Positions 45,302 through 54,572 of a stretch of DNA of 64,000 bases are shown here, one piece after another; the first letter of the stretch is position 1, and each line of letters opens with the position of its first letter. Both the position numbers and the translations under genes were made by a program. This stretch comes from Geminicoccus harenae. GTDB taxonomy: Bacteria; Pseudomonadota; Alphaproteobacteria; Geminicoccales; Geminicoccaceae. The stretch is taken from positions 146,044 to 210,043 of the forward strand of contig NZ_JABGCL010000009.1 in NCBI RefSeq assembly GCF_019800005.1, in the 5' to 3' direction. Below the pieces are notes generated by a model. The model was not told the DNA's origin. It saw only the letters and a list, made by a program, of their open reading frames with translations, and did not search any database.

Positions 45302-45817
45302 ATGGCCTTGCTGCCCATCCTGGAAGTCCCCGATCCGCGCTTGCGCCAGAAGGCAGCACCCGTCCAAGGCATCGATCCCGAGGTGACGGCCCTGCTCGAG
45401 GACATGCTGGAAACGATGTACGCGGCGCCGGGCATCGGCCTGGCAGCACCCCAGGTCGGCATCGGCCGGCGGATCGTGGTGCTGGACGTGAGCCCCAAGG
45501 AGGAGGAGCGCCGGCCGCTCAGGCTGATCAATCCGGAGGTGGTGGAGACCGGCGGCGAGGCGGTGGAGGCGGAGGAAGGCTGCCTCAGCCTGCCCAACCA
45601 GTACGCGCCGGTGAAGCGGCCGGAACGGGTGCGCGTCCGCTACCTGGACGAGCAGGGCCAGGAGCGGGAGATCGATGCCGACGGGCTGCTGGCACGCTGC
45701 CTGCAGCACGAGATCGACCATCTGGACGGGGTGCTGTTCACCGACCATCTGAGCCGGCTCAAGCGCGAGATGCTCCTGAAGAAGCTCGACAAGCAGCGGC
45801 GCCAGCGTGCTGGCTGA
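45302..45817 (+). CDS. def: Peptide deformylase
   Basis: Removes the formyl group from nascent N-terminal Met. 171 residues with all three motifs: GIGLAAPQVG (about 46-55), EEGCLSLP (metal-ligand Cys) and QHEIDHLDGVLF (HExxH metal site). Type 1 deformylase, with a basic C-terminal tail (KKLDKQRRQRAG). It overlaps fmt by 11 bases, the usual def-fmt pairing. Confidence 0.96.
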   Translation: MALLPILEVPDPRLRQKAAPVQGIDPEVTALLEDMLETMYAAPGIGLAAPQVGIGRRIVVLDVSPKEEERRPLRLINPEVVETGGEAVEAEEGCLSLPNQYAPVKRPERVRVRYLDEQGQEREIDADGLLARCLQHEIDHLDGVLFTDHLSRLKREMLLKKLDKQRRQRAG

Positions 45818-46781
45818 GCGGGCGGCTGAGGCACCGGCTGCGCCCTTGCGCGTCGTGGCGATGGGCTCGACCGGCTTCCTCCTGCCGAGCCTGGAACGCC
45901 TGCTGGCCTCGCCCGGCCATAAGGTGGTGGCGGTCTATACGCGGCCGCCGGCAGCGCGTGGTCGCGGTCAGCGCGAGCGGCGCACCGAGGTGCATGAGCG
46001 GGCACTGGAGCTGGGCATCCCGGTGGCGACGCCGGCGAGCTTCCGCGAGCCGGGAGCGGTGGAAGGGCTGGCGGCACTGGCCCCGGATGTGGTGGTGACT
46101 GCCGCCTATGGCCTGATCCTCCCGCCAGCCGTGCTGGAGGCGCCTAGGCTCGGCTGCATCAACCTCCATGCCTCGCTCCTGCCGCGCTGGCGGGGTGCCG
46201 CCCCGGTCGAGCGCGCGATCCTGGCGGGCGACGACGTGACCGGGGTCTGCCTGTTCCGCATGGAACGAGGGCTCGATACCGGGCCCGTCTATGCGTCGGC
46301 GAGCGTGCCGATCGGGCCGACCACCACCGCCCCGGAGCTGCACGATGCGCTGGCCCTGCTGGCGGCCGACCTCCTGCTGCCGACCCTGGACGGTATCGCC
46401 CAAGGCCGCCTGGCGCCCGTCCCGCAGCCGGACGAAGGCGTGACCTATGCGGCCAAGCTGGAGCGGGACGAGGGGCGGCTCGACTTTCGCCGCTCCGCCC
46501 TGGAACTCGATCGCCAAGTGCGCGCCCTGGAGCCGCGGCCCGGGACGTTCGCCGTCCTGAACGGCGAGCGGATCGCGGTGCGGCAGGCGACGCCTTTGGA
46601 CCGGCCGGCGGGCGAAGCAGTTCCGCCGGGCACGGTGGTGGCCGATCCCCTGGTGGTGGCCTGCGCGGAGGGCCTGCTGCGCCTGGACGTCGTGCAGCGG
46701 CCGGGCCGCCGGGCATTGCCGGCGCCCGATCTGCTGCGCGGTTGGCCCGTGCCGGCCGGCACCCGCTTCGATCCGGCCTGA
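45807..46781 (+). CDS. fmt: Methionyl-tRNA formyltransferase
   Basis: Formylates initiator Met-tRNA using 10-formyl-THF. 324 residues. N-terminal Rossmann part with MGSTGFLLPSLERLL; catalytic INLHASLLPRWRGAAPVERAI (Asn, His) at about 113-134; C-terminal OB-like domain from about 210. The GTG start lies within the end of def and adds about 14 residues before the usual Met-equivalent position. The TGA stop overlaps the truA ATG by one base. Confidence 0.95.
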   Translation: MLAERAAEAPAAPLRVVAMGSTGFLLPSLERLLASPGHKVVAVYTRPPAARGRGQRERRTEVHERALELGIPVATPASFREPGAVEGLAALAPDVVVTAAYGLILPPAVLEAPRLGCINLHASLLPRWRGAAPVERAILAGDDVTGVCLFRMERGLDTGPVYASASVPIGPTTTAPELHDALALLAADLLLPTLDGIAQGRLAPVPQPDEGVTYAAKLERDEGRLDFRRSALELDRQVRALEPRPGTFAVLNGERIAVRQATPLDRPAGEAVPPGTVVADPLVVACAEGLLRLDVVQRPGRRALPAPDLLRGWPVPAGTRFDPA

Positions 46782-47542
46782 TGCCGCGTTACGCCCTGGT
46801 CCTGGAATATGACGGCCGGCCGTTCGTCGGCTGGCAGCGCCAGGACAATGGCCCGTCCGTGCAGGCGGCGCTGGCCCTGGCGATCCAGCGGTTCTGCGGC
46901 GAGAGCCCCGATCTGGTGGCCGCTGGACGCACCGATGCCGGGGTCCATGCCAGCGGCCAGGTCGTGCATCTGGACCTAGCGCGCACCTTGGACCCGGGCC
47001 GGATGCGCGACGCGCTGAACCATCACCTGCGCCCGGCACCGGTCGCCGTCCTGGAAGTCCGTCCGGTTCCGGACGATTTCCATGCCCGGTTCAATGCCAC
47101 GGCCCGCGCCTACCGCTACCGGATCCTGACCAGGCGGGCACCGCCGACCCTGGAGCGCGGCCTGGTCTGGCATCATCCGCACCGGCTGAACGCGGCGCTG
47201 ATGCACGATGCCGGCCAGCTGCTGGTCGGCCGCCACGACTTCACCAGCTTTCGCGCCACGGCCTGCCAGTCCCGCTCGCCGCTGAAGTCGATCGACCTGC
47301 TCCATGTCCGGCGGCGGGGCGAGCATGTCGAGCTGTACGTCCGCGCCCGCTCCTTTCTCCATCACCAGGTCCGCAACATCGTGGGCAGCCTGGCGCTGGT
47401 CGGTGCCGGCCGGCAGCCGCTCGGCTGGATCGCCCAGGTGCTGGCCGCGCGCGACCGCACCGCCGCCGGCCCGACCGCCCCGCCCGACGGGCTCTGCCTC
47501 GTCGAGGTCCGCTATCCCGGCTGGAGCAGTACGGAAGGCTGA
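46781..47542 (+). CDS. truA: tRNA pseudouridine(38-40) synthase
   Basis: 253 residues. Start at the ATG sharing a base with the fmt stop, giving [21 protein letters not shown], the normal TruA opening. Catalytic Asp in [15 protein letters not shown] at about 50. [21 protein letters not shown] and the C-terminal [24 protein letters not shown] match the family. Third gene of def-fmt-truA. Confidence 0.96.
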   Translation: MPRYALVLEYDGRPFVGWQRQDNGPSVQAALALAIQRFCGESPDLVAAGRTDAGVHASGQVVHLDLARTLDPGRMRDALNHHLRPAPVAVLEVRPVPDDFHARFNATARAYRYRILTRRAPPTLERGLVWHHPHRLNAALMHDAGQLLVGRHDFTSFRATACQSRSPLKSIDLLHVRRRGEHVELYVRARSFLHHQVRNIVGSLALVGAGRQPLGWIAQVLAARDRTAAGPTAPPDGLCLVEVRYPGWSSTEG

Positions 47543-47609
47543 ACCGGCCGACCGGCGGACGCGCCATGATCCGCCGGTGCACATTGCCCAATCCGACAGG
47601 ACGATCGTG

Positions 47610-48074
47610 ATGAGCCAGGACATCTATGCCGGCCTGAGCCAGCTCGGCCAGAACGCCCCGTCGCCGGCCTCGCCCGAGGCAGCGGTGCTGGAAACCGTGG
47701 CGAACCCGCACGCCGGAACACCCTACCTCGTACGCTTTACCTGCCCGGAGTTCACCTCGCTCTGCCCGGTCACCGGCCAGCCGGACTTCGCCCACCTGGT
47801 GATCGACTATGTGCCGGACCGGCTGCTGGTCGAGAGCAAGAGCCTGAAGCTCTACCTTCATGCCTTCCGCAACCACCCCGGCTTCCACGAGGCTTGCACG
47901 GTCGGCATCGGGCGGCGGCTGGTGGACGCGCTGGCACCGCTCTGGCTGCGGATCGGCGGCTACTGGTACCCGCGGGGCGGCATCCCGATCGACGTGTTCT
48001 TCCAGACCGGGCCGGCGCCCGACGGCGTCTGGATTCCCGATCAGGGGGTGCCGAGCTATCGCGGACGCGGCTGA
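47610..48074 (+). CDS. queF: NADPH-dependent 7-cyano-7-deazaguanine reductase
   Basis: Reduces preQ0 to preQ1 in queuosine synthesis. 154 residues, the short single-domain (YkvM-type) form. [18 protein letters not shown] holds the catalytic Cys (about residue 52) and Asp. The family signature [20 protein letters not shown] is the NADPH-binding QueF motif. The ATG follows an agga site. No preQ1 riboswitch-like leader fits in the 67-base gap after truA. Confidence 0.95.
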   Translation: MSQDIYAGLSQLGQNAPSPASPEAAVLETVANPHAGTPYLVRFTCPEFTSLCPVTGQPDFAHLVIDYVPDRLLVESKSLKLYLHAFRNHPGFHEACTVGIGRRLVDALAPLWLRIGGYWYPRGGIPIDVFFQTGPAPDGVWIPDQGVPSYRGRG

Positions 48075-48181
48075 ATCCTCCTGCCACCTCCCCCCTCCCG
48101 CTTGACCTTGGCGGCCGAAGCGGCGATGCCGCAGCGACCCGAGGGTTCGGGCCGGCTCAACCGTTGCTGACGGCAGGCATC

Positions 48182-48943
48182 TTGCGTCCCCTTCTGCTGC
48201 ACATGCATGTTCCCCGCAGCTCGGGGTCCAGCCTGCACGCCTGGTTCGTGACGGCACTGGGCGCTGCCAGCGTCGCCCAGGCGAGCAGTCCCGACGAGGT
48301 GGCGGCGGCCACCAGCGGCGGCGCCGCGCCGGCCGTGGTGAGCGGCCATTACCTGCACGGCGTCCATACGCGGCTGACGGGCCGGGACTATCGCTACGTC
48401 GTGCTGCTGCGCGACCCGGTCGAGCGGGTACTCTCCCTGTTCCGCTACATCCGGGGCCTGCCCGGCCATTCGCGCCATGCCGACCTCATGCGACCGGGCA
48501 TGACCATCCCGCGCTACTACGCCGAGGGCATCCCCGGCAGCTGGGCGCGCAACGGCATCGTCGGCCAGCTCGCCGGCAGCTATTCCGCCCTGCCACCCGA
48601 GGAGCGCCTGGCGCGCGCCACCGAGCATCTCCTGGACGAGCGGACGATCTTCGGCCTGGTCGAGGACCCGCAACCGCTCCTGCGCGGTGCTGCCGAGATC
48701 CTGGGCTTGGCCGAGGTGCCGCCCCTGGCCAGGGTCAACCGATCGGCCTGGGTCGAGCCGGGCCAGGCATTCGGCGGCAATGATGCCGACCTCGCCGCCA
48801 TCGTCGAGCACAACCAGCTGGACATGGAGCTCTACCGCCGGGCGCAGGCCCATCTGGCCGAGCCCCGTCCGTCGCCAGCGACCGCCCCAGCACCGCGCAC
48901 TGCCGACCGCCTGCTGCACCGCGCCCTCGGCTGGCTGCGCTGA
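48182..48943 (+). CDS. Sulfotransferase-like P-loop protein
   Basis: About 253 residues. The N-terminal strand-loop LLLHMHVPRSSGSSLHAWF matches the PAPS 5'-phosphosulfate loop of bacterial sulfotransferase families (typically H-I-P-K/R-T-G-G-T-S-L). YVVLLRDPVERVLSLFRYIRG matches the 3'-phosphate site. The usual T-G-G-T is S-S-G-S here. The start is uncertain: the TTG at 48182 keeps the beta-1 strand, while TTG 48164 and ATG 48203 are alternatives. The acceptor (glycan, lipid or small molecule) is unknown. No sulfate-activation genes lie nearby. Confidence 0.72.
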   Translation: MRPLLLHMHVPRSSGSSLHAWFVTALGAASVAQASSPDEVAAATSGGAAPAVVSGHYLHGVHTRLTGRDYRYVVLLRDPVERVLSLFRYIRGLPGHSRHADLMRPGMTIPRYYAEGIPGSWARNGIVGQLAGSYSALPPEERLARATEHLLDERTIFGLVEDPQPLLRGAAEILGLAEVPPLARVNRSAWVEPGQAFGGNDADLAAIVEHNQLDMELYRRAQAHLAEPRPSPATAPAPRTADRLLHRALGWLR

Positions 48944-48957
48944 CCCGGTTCGCAGGT

Positions 48958-49098
48958 TCAGGGGTGGAAGCGGCGGGCTAAGACCTGAGCTGGAGATCCG
49001 TCGGCAAGAGTGGCCACGCGGTCGGGAATGCCGTCGGCGAGCTGCGTCCAGACGAATGGCTTGGGCTCTAGAATTTTCAGGTGCCCGTCGACGATCCA
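48958..49098 (-). pseudogene. C-terminal remnant of an IS630-like transposase
   Basis: One reading frame ends WIVDGHLKILEPKPFVWTQ, then LADGIPDRVATLADG and a stop. The EPKPFVWT-x-x-AD-x-I pattern is typical of the last part of IS630-family transposases. Nothing of the DDE core is present, so this is a dead fragment abutting the IS5-like remnant. Confidence 0.5.
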
Positions 49099-49099
49099 T

Positions 49100-49655
49100 T
49101 ATCCGCCAGCAGGCGGATGATCCGCTTCCAAAAGGGAAGGCGGTCAGCAGACCACAGAGGGCCGGGGGAGGACGTGAAAGCCTCCCGGCCGTTCCTCCAG
49201 CCCAACGCCATGCCTGACGCTGGCGGCTGAACGGGACCTCCATGCGCCAGCTGCGTTCCTTCTCCAGCCACGCGGCAAGACCGCCATGGGTGCGAACCTC
49301 GATCATCTGCCGTGCCCCCACCTTGTCCCTTGTCGTGCAGGCTGGCAGAGTGGATGTGAACCAGGAGGATCCGGCCCGACGCTTCCACCAGGATGTGCCG
49401 CTTGCGCCCGAACGTCATCTTGGTTGCATCGAAGCCTCGGCCAAGTCTGCCCGCGCCTGTTGCCCGTGCTGTCTGCGAATCGGTCACGGCAGCGGGCTGG
49501 TTGCGAGTGCACCGTCGGCTCTGTCCGCAGTGCGGACATCACTACCTGTCGCGGCCACTTCGGTGGACGCCGAGGCGGCATGGCGCAGGAAGAAACTGCT
49601 CCAGCGCTGTTCGTTCCGCGTCACTCAGGTCGGAAGGATCAGGTCGATCAGGCAT
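49100..49655 (-). pseudogene. Degenerate IS5-family transposase remnant
   Basis: Read from 49655 downward. It opens MPDRPDPSDLSDAERTALEQFL, the IS5-type N terminus, then shifts frame to PPRRPPKWPRQVVMSALR. The middle part is deleted. A third frame gives VTDSQTARATGAGRLGRGFD and TFGRKRHILVEASGRILLVHIHSASLHDKG, the first catalytic Asp region. Another shift gives MIEVRTHGGLAAWLEKERSWRMEV. At least three frame changes and an internal deletion make it non-functional. No intact terminal inverted repeats were found. Confidence 0.75.
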
Positions 49656-49933
49656 GCCCCTCTTCAGCGAGGCCATGCCCGAGTAACCTGCGAACTGGCC
49701 ACCTCAGCGACTTTGCCGACGCTCCGCCACTTTCTTGAGCCTCGGCCAAGGCCAACCTCAGCCGATCTTCGTCAGGGCGAAGTGTCGGCGTCTGGAAGTC
49801 TTCTCGACGTCTTCCGGCACGCGAGCGCCTCCGTGACGTCGCAGAGGGCCACGGAAGAGAGCTGGCATCGTCTTGTGCCGGCAGTCAGGACGTGGCCGAG
49901 TGGCAGGAAGGAAGGTCGGCTGGGGCCAGCCCG
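49656..49933. other. Spacer with no recognisable gene
   Basis: This stretch next to the transposase remnants has short, mutually disrupted frames and less regular third-position GC than its surroundings. It may be further decayed mobile DNA. Nothing specific was identified. Confidence 0.4.
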
Positions 49934-50488
49934 TCAGAACAGCCGATCGAGCAGCTGGTCCAGCAGGAGGGAGCTCAGGAAGTCCGCCAGGACGAAGCCG
50001 AACGCGACGGCACCGGTGGTGCGCAGGGCCGAGCGGACCACGAACCAGCCATAGACCATGGTCGTGGCGAACGCGATGAACTGCGGCATCGCCCTTGCAT
50101 CCGCGGGCAGCAGCGAGATCAGGAGGATCGCGACCACCAGGAAGCCGCCCTGCAGCACCGAGGCCCAGTTGACGGCGGTCACCAGCGGCACGTAGCGCGC
50201 GGTGAGCCCCATCAGCCGGGTCAGCACCAGGGCGAGCAGCGGGAACATGGCGAAGCGGGCGAACAGCGAGACATACTCGCTGGTCCAGTCGATCTGGACC
50301 AGCCCGGCTTCGTCCGAACGGCTCAGCACGAACAGCAGCAGGCCGTGCAGCGGCACCAGCCAGAAGACCGCCTGGAAGGAGCGCCAGAACCCGCCCACCG
50401 ACAGGTCGAGCAGCTCGATCCCGCGGGCGTCGCCGCGGGCCAGGACGGAGGCGGCGGCAAAGCCGCGCACGGCGTCGGCGATCGCCAC
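49934..50488 (-). CDS. Integral membrane protein, unknown function
   Basis: 184 residues with about four or five membrane helices (FQAVFWLVPLHGLLLFVLS, FAMFPLLALVLTRLMGL, VNWASVLQGGFLVVAILLISLLP, FIAFATTMVYGWFVVRSAL, GFVLADFLSSLLLDQLL). The GTG start, 5 bases after the dapE stop, is chosen; a longer frame would run into dapE. Its place behind dapD-dapE suggests co-transcription, but I see no lysine-pathway motif. Confidence 0.75.
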   Translation of the reverse strand: MAIADAVRGFAAASVLARGDARGIELLDLSVGGFWRSFQAVFWLVPLHGLLLFVLSRSDEAGLVQIDWTSEYVSLFARFAMFPLLALVLTRLMGLTARYVPLVTAVNWASVLQGGFLVVAILLISLLPADARAMPQFIAFATTMVYGWFVVRSALRTTGAVAFGFVLADFLSSLLLDQLLDRLF

Positions 50489-50492
50489 CGGG

Positions 50493-51658
50493 TCAGCCGC
50501 CGCTCTCTGCCTGGGCGAACCAGCGGTCCAGGATCGCCCGGTAGCAGCGGGCGAGCGACTGGACGTCATCGGTGCGCACCCGCTCGTCGACCTGGTGCAT
50601 GGTCTGGCCGACCAGGCCCAGCTCGATCACCGGGCAATAGTCCTTCACGAAGCGCGCGTCCGAGGTGCCGCCGCTGGTGGACGGCTCGGGCCGGGCGCCG
50701 AACACGGCTTCGGCGGCCTCCGCCACCAGCTCGGTGAACGGGCCGGGGCCGGTCAGGAACGCGTCACCGCTGGAATGGAGCTCCAGCCGATAGCTGCCGC
50801 CGACCGCGTCGCAGTGCCGGCGCAGCCAGGCTTCCAGCCGGTTCCGGTCCTGCAGGTCGTTGTAGCGGATGTTGAAGCGCGCGGCCGCCTCGGCCGGGAT
50901 GACGTTGCTGGCCGGGTTGCCGATGTCGATCGAGGTGACCTGGAGATTGGTCGGCTCGAAGAACTCGGTGCCGCCATCGATCGGCTCGGCCAGGATCGCC
51001 GAGAGCATCCGCACCAGCCGGTGCGCCGGGTTGTCGGCGCGGTGCGGGTAGGCGGTGTGGCCCTGGCGGCCCTCCACCACCAGTATTCCGTTGGCGGAAC
51101 CGCGCCGGCCGACCTTCATCATGTCGCCGTTGCGCTGCACCGAGGTCGGCTCGCCGACCAGGCAGGCATCCGGGCGGTGGCCATGCGCATCCATCCAGCG
51201 CAGCAGGGGTGCGGTGCCGTTGATCGACGGCCCCTCCTCGTCGCCGGTGATCACGAACGACACGGCCCCGCGCCTGGGCCGGCCGTGCTCGGCGAGATAG
51301 TCCGCCACCGCCGCGACGAAGCAGGCGACGCCGCTCTTCATGTCGGCAGCACCACGGCCGTAGAGCTGGCCGTCGGCGACCACGCCGGCGAACGGGTCAT
51401 GCGTCCAGGCGGCAAGGTCGCCCGGCGGCACCACGTCGACATGGCCGGCAAAGGCCAGATGCGGCCCTTCCCCGCCGAGCCTGGCGAACAGGTTCTCGAC
51501 CGGCTCGGTGCCGTCTGCCTGGAAGGCGATCCGCTCCACGGCGAAGCCCAGGCCCGCCAGGCGGTCCTGCAGGAGGTCCAGGGCGCTGCCGGCCTCGGGT
51601 GTGACCGAGCGGCAGCGGATCAGTTCGGCGGTCAGCGCCACCGGGTCGATGCTGGCCA

Positions 51659-51659
<1 letters not shown>
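50493..51659 (-). CDS. dapE: Succinyl-diaminopimelate desuccinylase
   Basis: Zn-dependent M20 peptidase-family enzyme that yields LL-diaminopimelate for lysine and peptidoglycan. 388 residues. FAGHVDVVPPGD carries the first metal His and catalytic Asp, YGRGAADMKSGVACF the bridging Asp, and TGDEEG the catalytic Glu pair. GGTSDARF and LGLVGQTMHQVDE (metal His) lie near the C terminus. The ATG shares one base with the dapD stop. Confidence 0.96.
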
Positions 51660-52507
<848 letters not shown>

Positions 52508-52629
52508 TCCCATCCTCGCGAGCGCGGCCGTACACTAGTGGCGGCGGTTGCAGCGTCAATCCGGCCCTTGGCAGGGGCGGGATGCCCGCGGCACGGTCGA
52601 TGGTCGAAGGTTCGGGAGGGGCGAGAGCG

Positions 52630-54063
52630 GTGACGCAAGCGGTGCCGGGGCTGCCGGCGGAACTCGTGGCCGAGCTGCGTGCAGCGCTCGATGACCAGGC
52701 GCTCCTGACCGAGCCCGAGCGCGTGGCCCCCTACCTCACCGACTTCTGGCACCTGTCGACCGGATCGAGCCCGCTCGTGGCGCGCCCGGCCGATCCGGCC
52801 GGGGTGCAGGCGGTGGTGCGGGTCTGCCACCGGCATCGCGTGCCGATCGTGGCGCAGTCCGGCAATACCGGCCTGGTCGGCGGCAACATCCCCGACGGCA
52901 GCGGCCGCCAGCTCGTCCTGAACCTGGAGCGGCTGAACCGGATCCGCTCCGTCTCGCCGTCCGGGGACCATCTGGTGGCGGAGGCGGGCTGCGTGCTGGC
53001 CGAGGTGCAGGCGGCGGCCGAGCGGATCGACCGGCTGTTCCCGCTCTCCCTGGGTGCGGAGGGTAGTTGCCGGATCGGCGGCAATGTCGCGACCAATGCC
53101 GGGGGCATCAACGTGCTGCGCTACGGCATGACGCGCCGCTTGGTCCTTGGCCTGGAGGTGGTGCTGGCCGACGGCACGCTCTGGAACGGCCTGCGGGCCC
53201 TGCCCAAGGACAATACCGGCTACGACCTGAAGCAGGTCTTCATCGGCTCGGAGGGGACGCTCGGGATCGTGACCGCGGCCACGCTGGTACTCCAGCCGCG
53301 GCCACGGGAACGCCACGATCTCTGGCTGGCGGTGGAGACGCCGGCCGCTGGCGTCGAGCTGCTCCAGCTGTTCCGCAGCCGGCTGGGCGACACGATCTCG
53401 GCCTTCGAGCTGATCGCCGATGCCGGGGTAGAAGCCGCGGAGGCGGCGTTCGGCATCCGGCTGGTCGAGGGGCGCCATCCCTGGCACGTGCTGGTGACCG
53501 TGGCCTGGAGCTTCCCGGACGGGCTGATGGCGCATCTGGAGGCGGCACTCGAGGCGGCGATGGAGCAGGGCTTGGTGCTGGATGGCACCATTGCTCAGAA
53601 CGACGCGCAGCGCGCCCAGATGTGGCAGATCCGCGAGGGCCAGTCCGAGGCCATGACCCGGACGGGCTCGGTCTGGCGCTCCGACGTGGCGGTCGCGACC
53701 GACCGGATCCCGGAGCTGATCGAGCGCTGCGAGGAGATCCTGCCGCGGGTGCGCCCGGGCATCGTCCTGTTCCCGTTCGGCCATCTGGGGGATGGCAACC
53801 TCCACGTGAACGTGCTGGCGAGGTCGCCGGACCGGCTCGAGGCCGAGGACCGGGCGAGGCTGCAGGACGCGCTGTTCGACATCGTGGCCGCCATGGACGG
53901 CTCGTTCTCGGCCGAGCACGGCATCGGGCGCTGGAAGCGGGGCGCGCTGGACCGGCTGAAGGACCCGGTCGAGCGGGGGCTGATGGCACGCCTGAAGTAC
54001 GCCCTCGACCCGGACGGCATCCTCAATCCCGGCGTCATCGCCGATCCGGAACCCGCACCATGA
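52630..54063 (+). CDS. FAD-binding oxidoreductase (D-2-hydroxyacid / D-lactate dehydrogenase type)
   Basis: Vanillyl-alcohol-oxidase-fold flavoprotein of about 477 residues. PCMH-type FAD-binding domain at about 30-210 (VPIVAQSGNTGLVGGNIP, AEGSCRIGGNVATNAGGINVLRYG, NTGYDLKQVFIGSEGTLGIVT). C-terminal cap with FPFGHLGDGNLHVNV (metal/substrate His) and EHGIGRWKRGAL. The pattern fits D-2-hydroxyglutarate or D-lactate dehydrogenases of the GlcD/Dld2 group. The GTG start is backed by a gggagggg site; the earlier ATG at 52600 is less favoured. Overlaps the macrodomain gene by 4 bases. Confidence 0.9.
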   Translation: MTQAVPGLPAELVAELRAALDDQALLTEPERVAPYLTDFWHLSTGSSPLVARPADPAGVQAVVRVCHRHRVPIVAQSGNTGLVGGNIPDGSGRQLVLNLERLNRIRSVSPSGDHLVAEAGCVLAEVQAAAERIDRLFPLSLGAEGSCRIGGNVATNAGGINVLRYGMTRRLVLGLEVVLADGTLWNGLRALPKDNTGYDLKQVFIGSEGTLGIVTAATLVLQPRPRERHDLWLAVETPAAGVELLQLFRSRLGDTISAFELIADAGVEAAEAAFGIRLVEGRHPWHVLVTVAWSFPDGLMAHLEAALEAAMEQGLVLDGTIAQNDAQRAQMWQIREGQSEAMTRTGSVWRSDVAVATDRIPELIERCEEILPRVRPGIVLFPFGHLGDGNLHVNVLARSPDRLEAEDRARLQDALFDIVAAMDGSFSAEHGIGRWKRGALDRLKDPVERGLMARLKYALDPDGILNPGVIADPEPAP

Positions 54064-54572
54064 CCAGGTTCGAGGTGATGGAGGCCGACATCACCACGCT
54101 CGACGTGGATACGATCGTGAACGCGGCGAACGGCCAGCTCATGGCAGGCGGCGGGGTGTGTGGCGCCATCCACCGCGCGGCCGGGCCCGAGCTGGCGGAA
54201 GCCTGTATGAGCCTCGCCCCCTGCCCCACCGGCGAGGTCCGGGCGACATCGGGCTTCCGGCTGTCGGCACGGTTCGTGATCCATGCGGTAGGCCCGGTCT
54301 GGAAGGGCGGTGCCGCCGGTGAGGACAGGCAGCTCGCCGCGTGCTATCGCGCCGCCATCGCCGAGGCGGCGCGGCTGGGTGCGGCGTCGATCGCCTTTCC
54401 GGCGATCTCGACCGGCATCTACGGCTATCCGCCGGAGCAGGCGGCCCAAGTGGCGGTGGCGGCCGCGCACGAGGCGGCCCATCGCCGTCCGGCGGTGGCG
54501 CAGGTGGTGTTCGCCTGCTTTGGCGAGCACAGTGCCCGGCTGCACCGCGAAGCCCTGGAGGTCCTCCATTGA
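54060..54572 (+). CDS. Macrodomain protein (O-acetyl-ADP-ribose deacetylase-like)
   Basis: 170 residues, a single macro domain. ADP-ribose-binding motifs VNAANGQLMAGGGVCGAIHRAAG (about 20-42) with the catalytic Asn and the GGGVxGAIH loop, and IAFPAISTGIYGYPPEQAA (about 107-125). They match YmdB/MacroD-type hydrolases, which remove ADP-ribose from acidic residues or deacetylate O-acetyl-ADP-ribose. Coupled by overlap to an FAD dehydrogenase before it and an acyl-CoA dehydrogenase after it. Confidence 0.93.
   Translation: MTRFEVMEADITTLDVDTIVNAANGQLMAGGGVCGAIHRAAGPELAEACMSLAPCPTGEVRATSGFRLSARFVIHAVGPVWKGGAAGEDRQLAACYRAAIAEAARLGAASIAFPAISTGIYGYPPEQAAQVAVAAAHEAAHRRPAVAQVVFACFGEHSARLHREALEVLH

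Noticed and set aside
47543..47609. preQ1 riboswitch upstream of queF
   Set aside because: The gap is only 67 bases and no H-type pseudoknot with an A-rich tail is visible.
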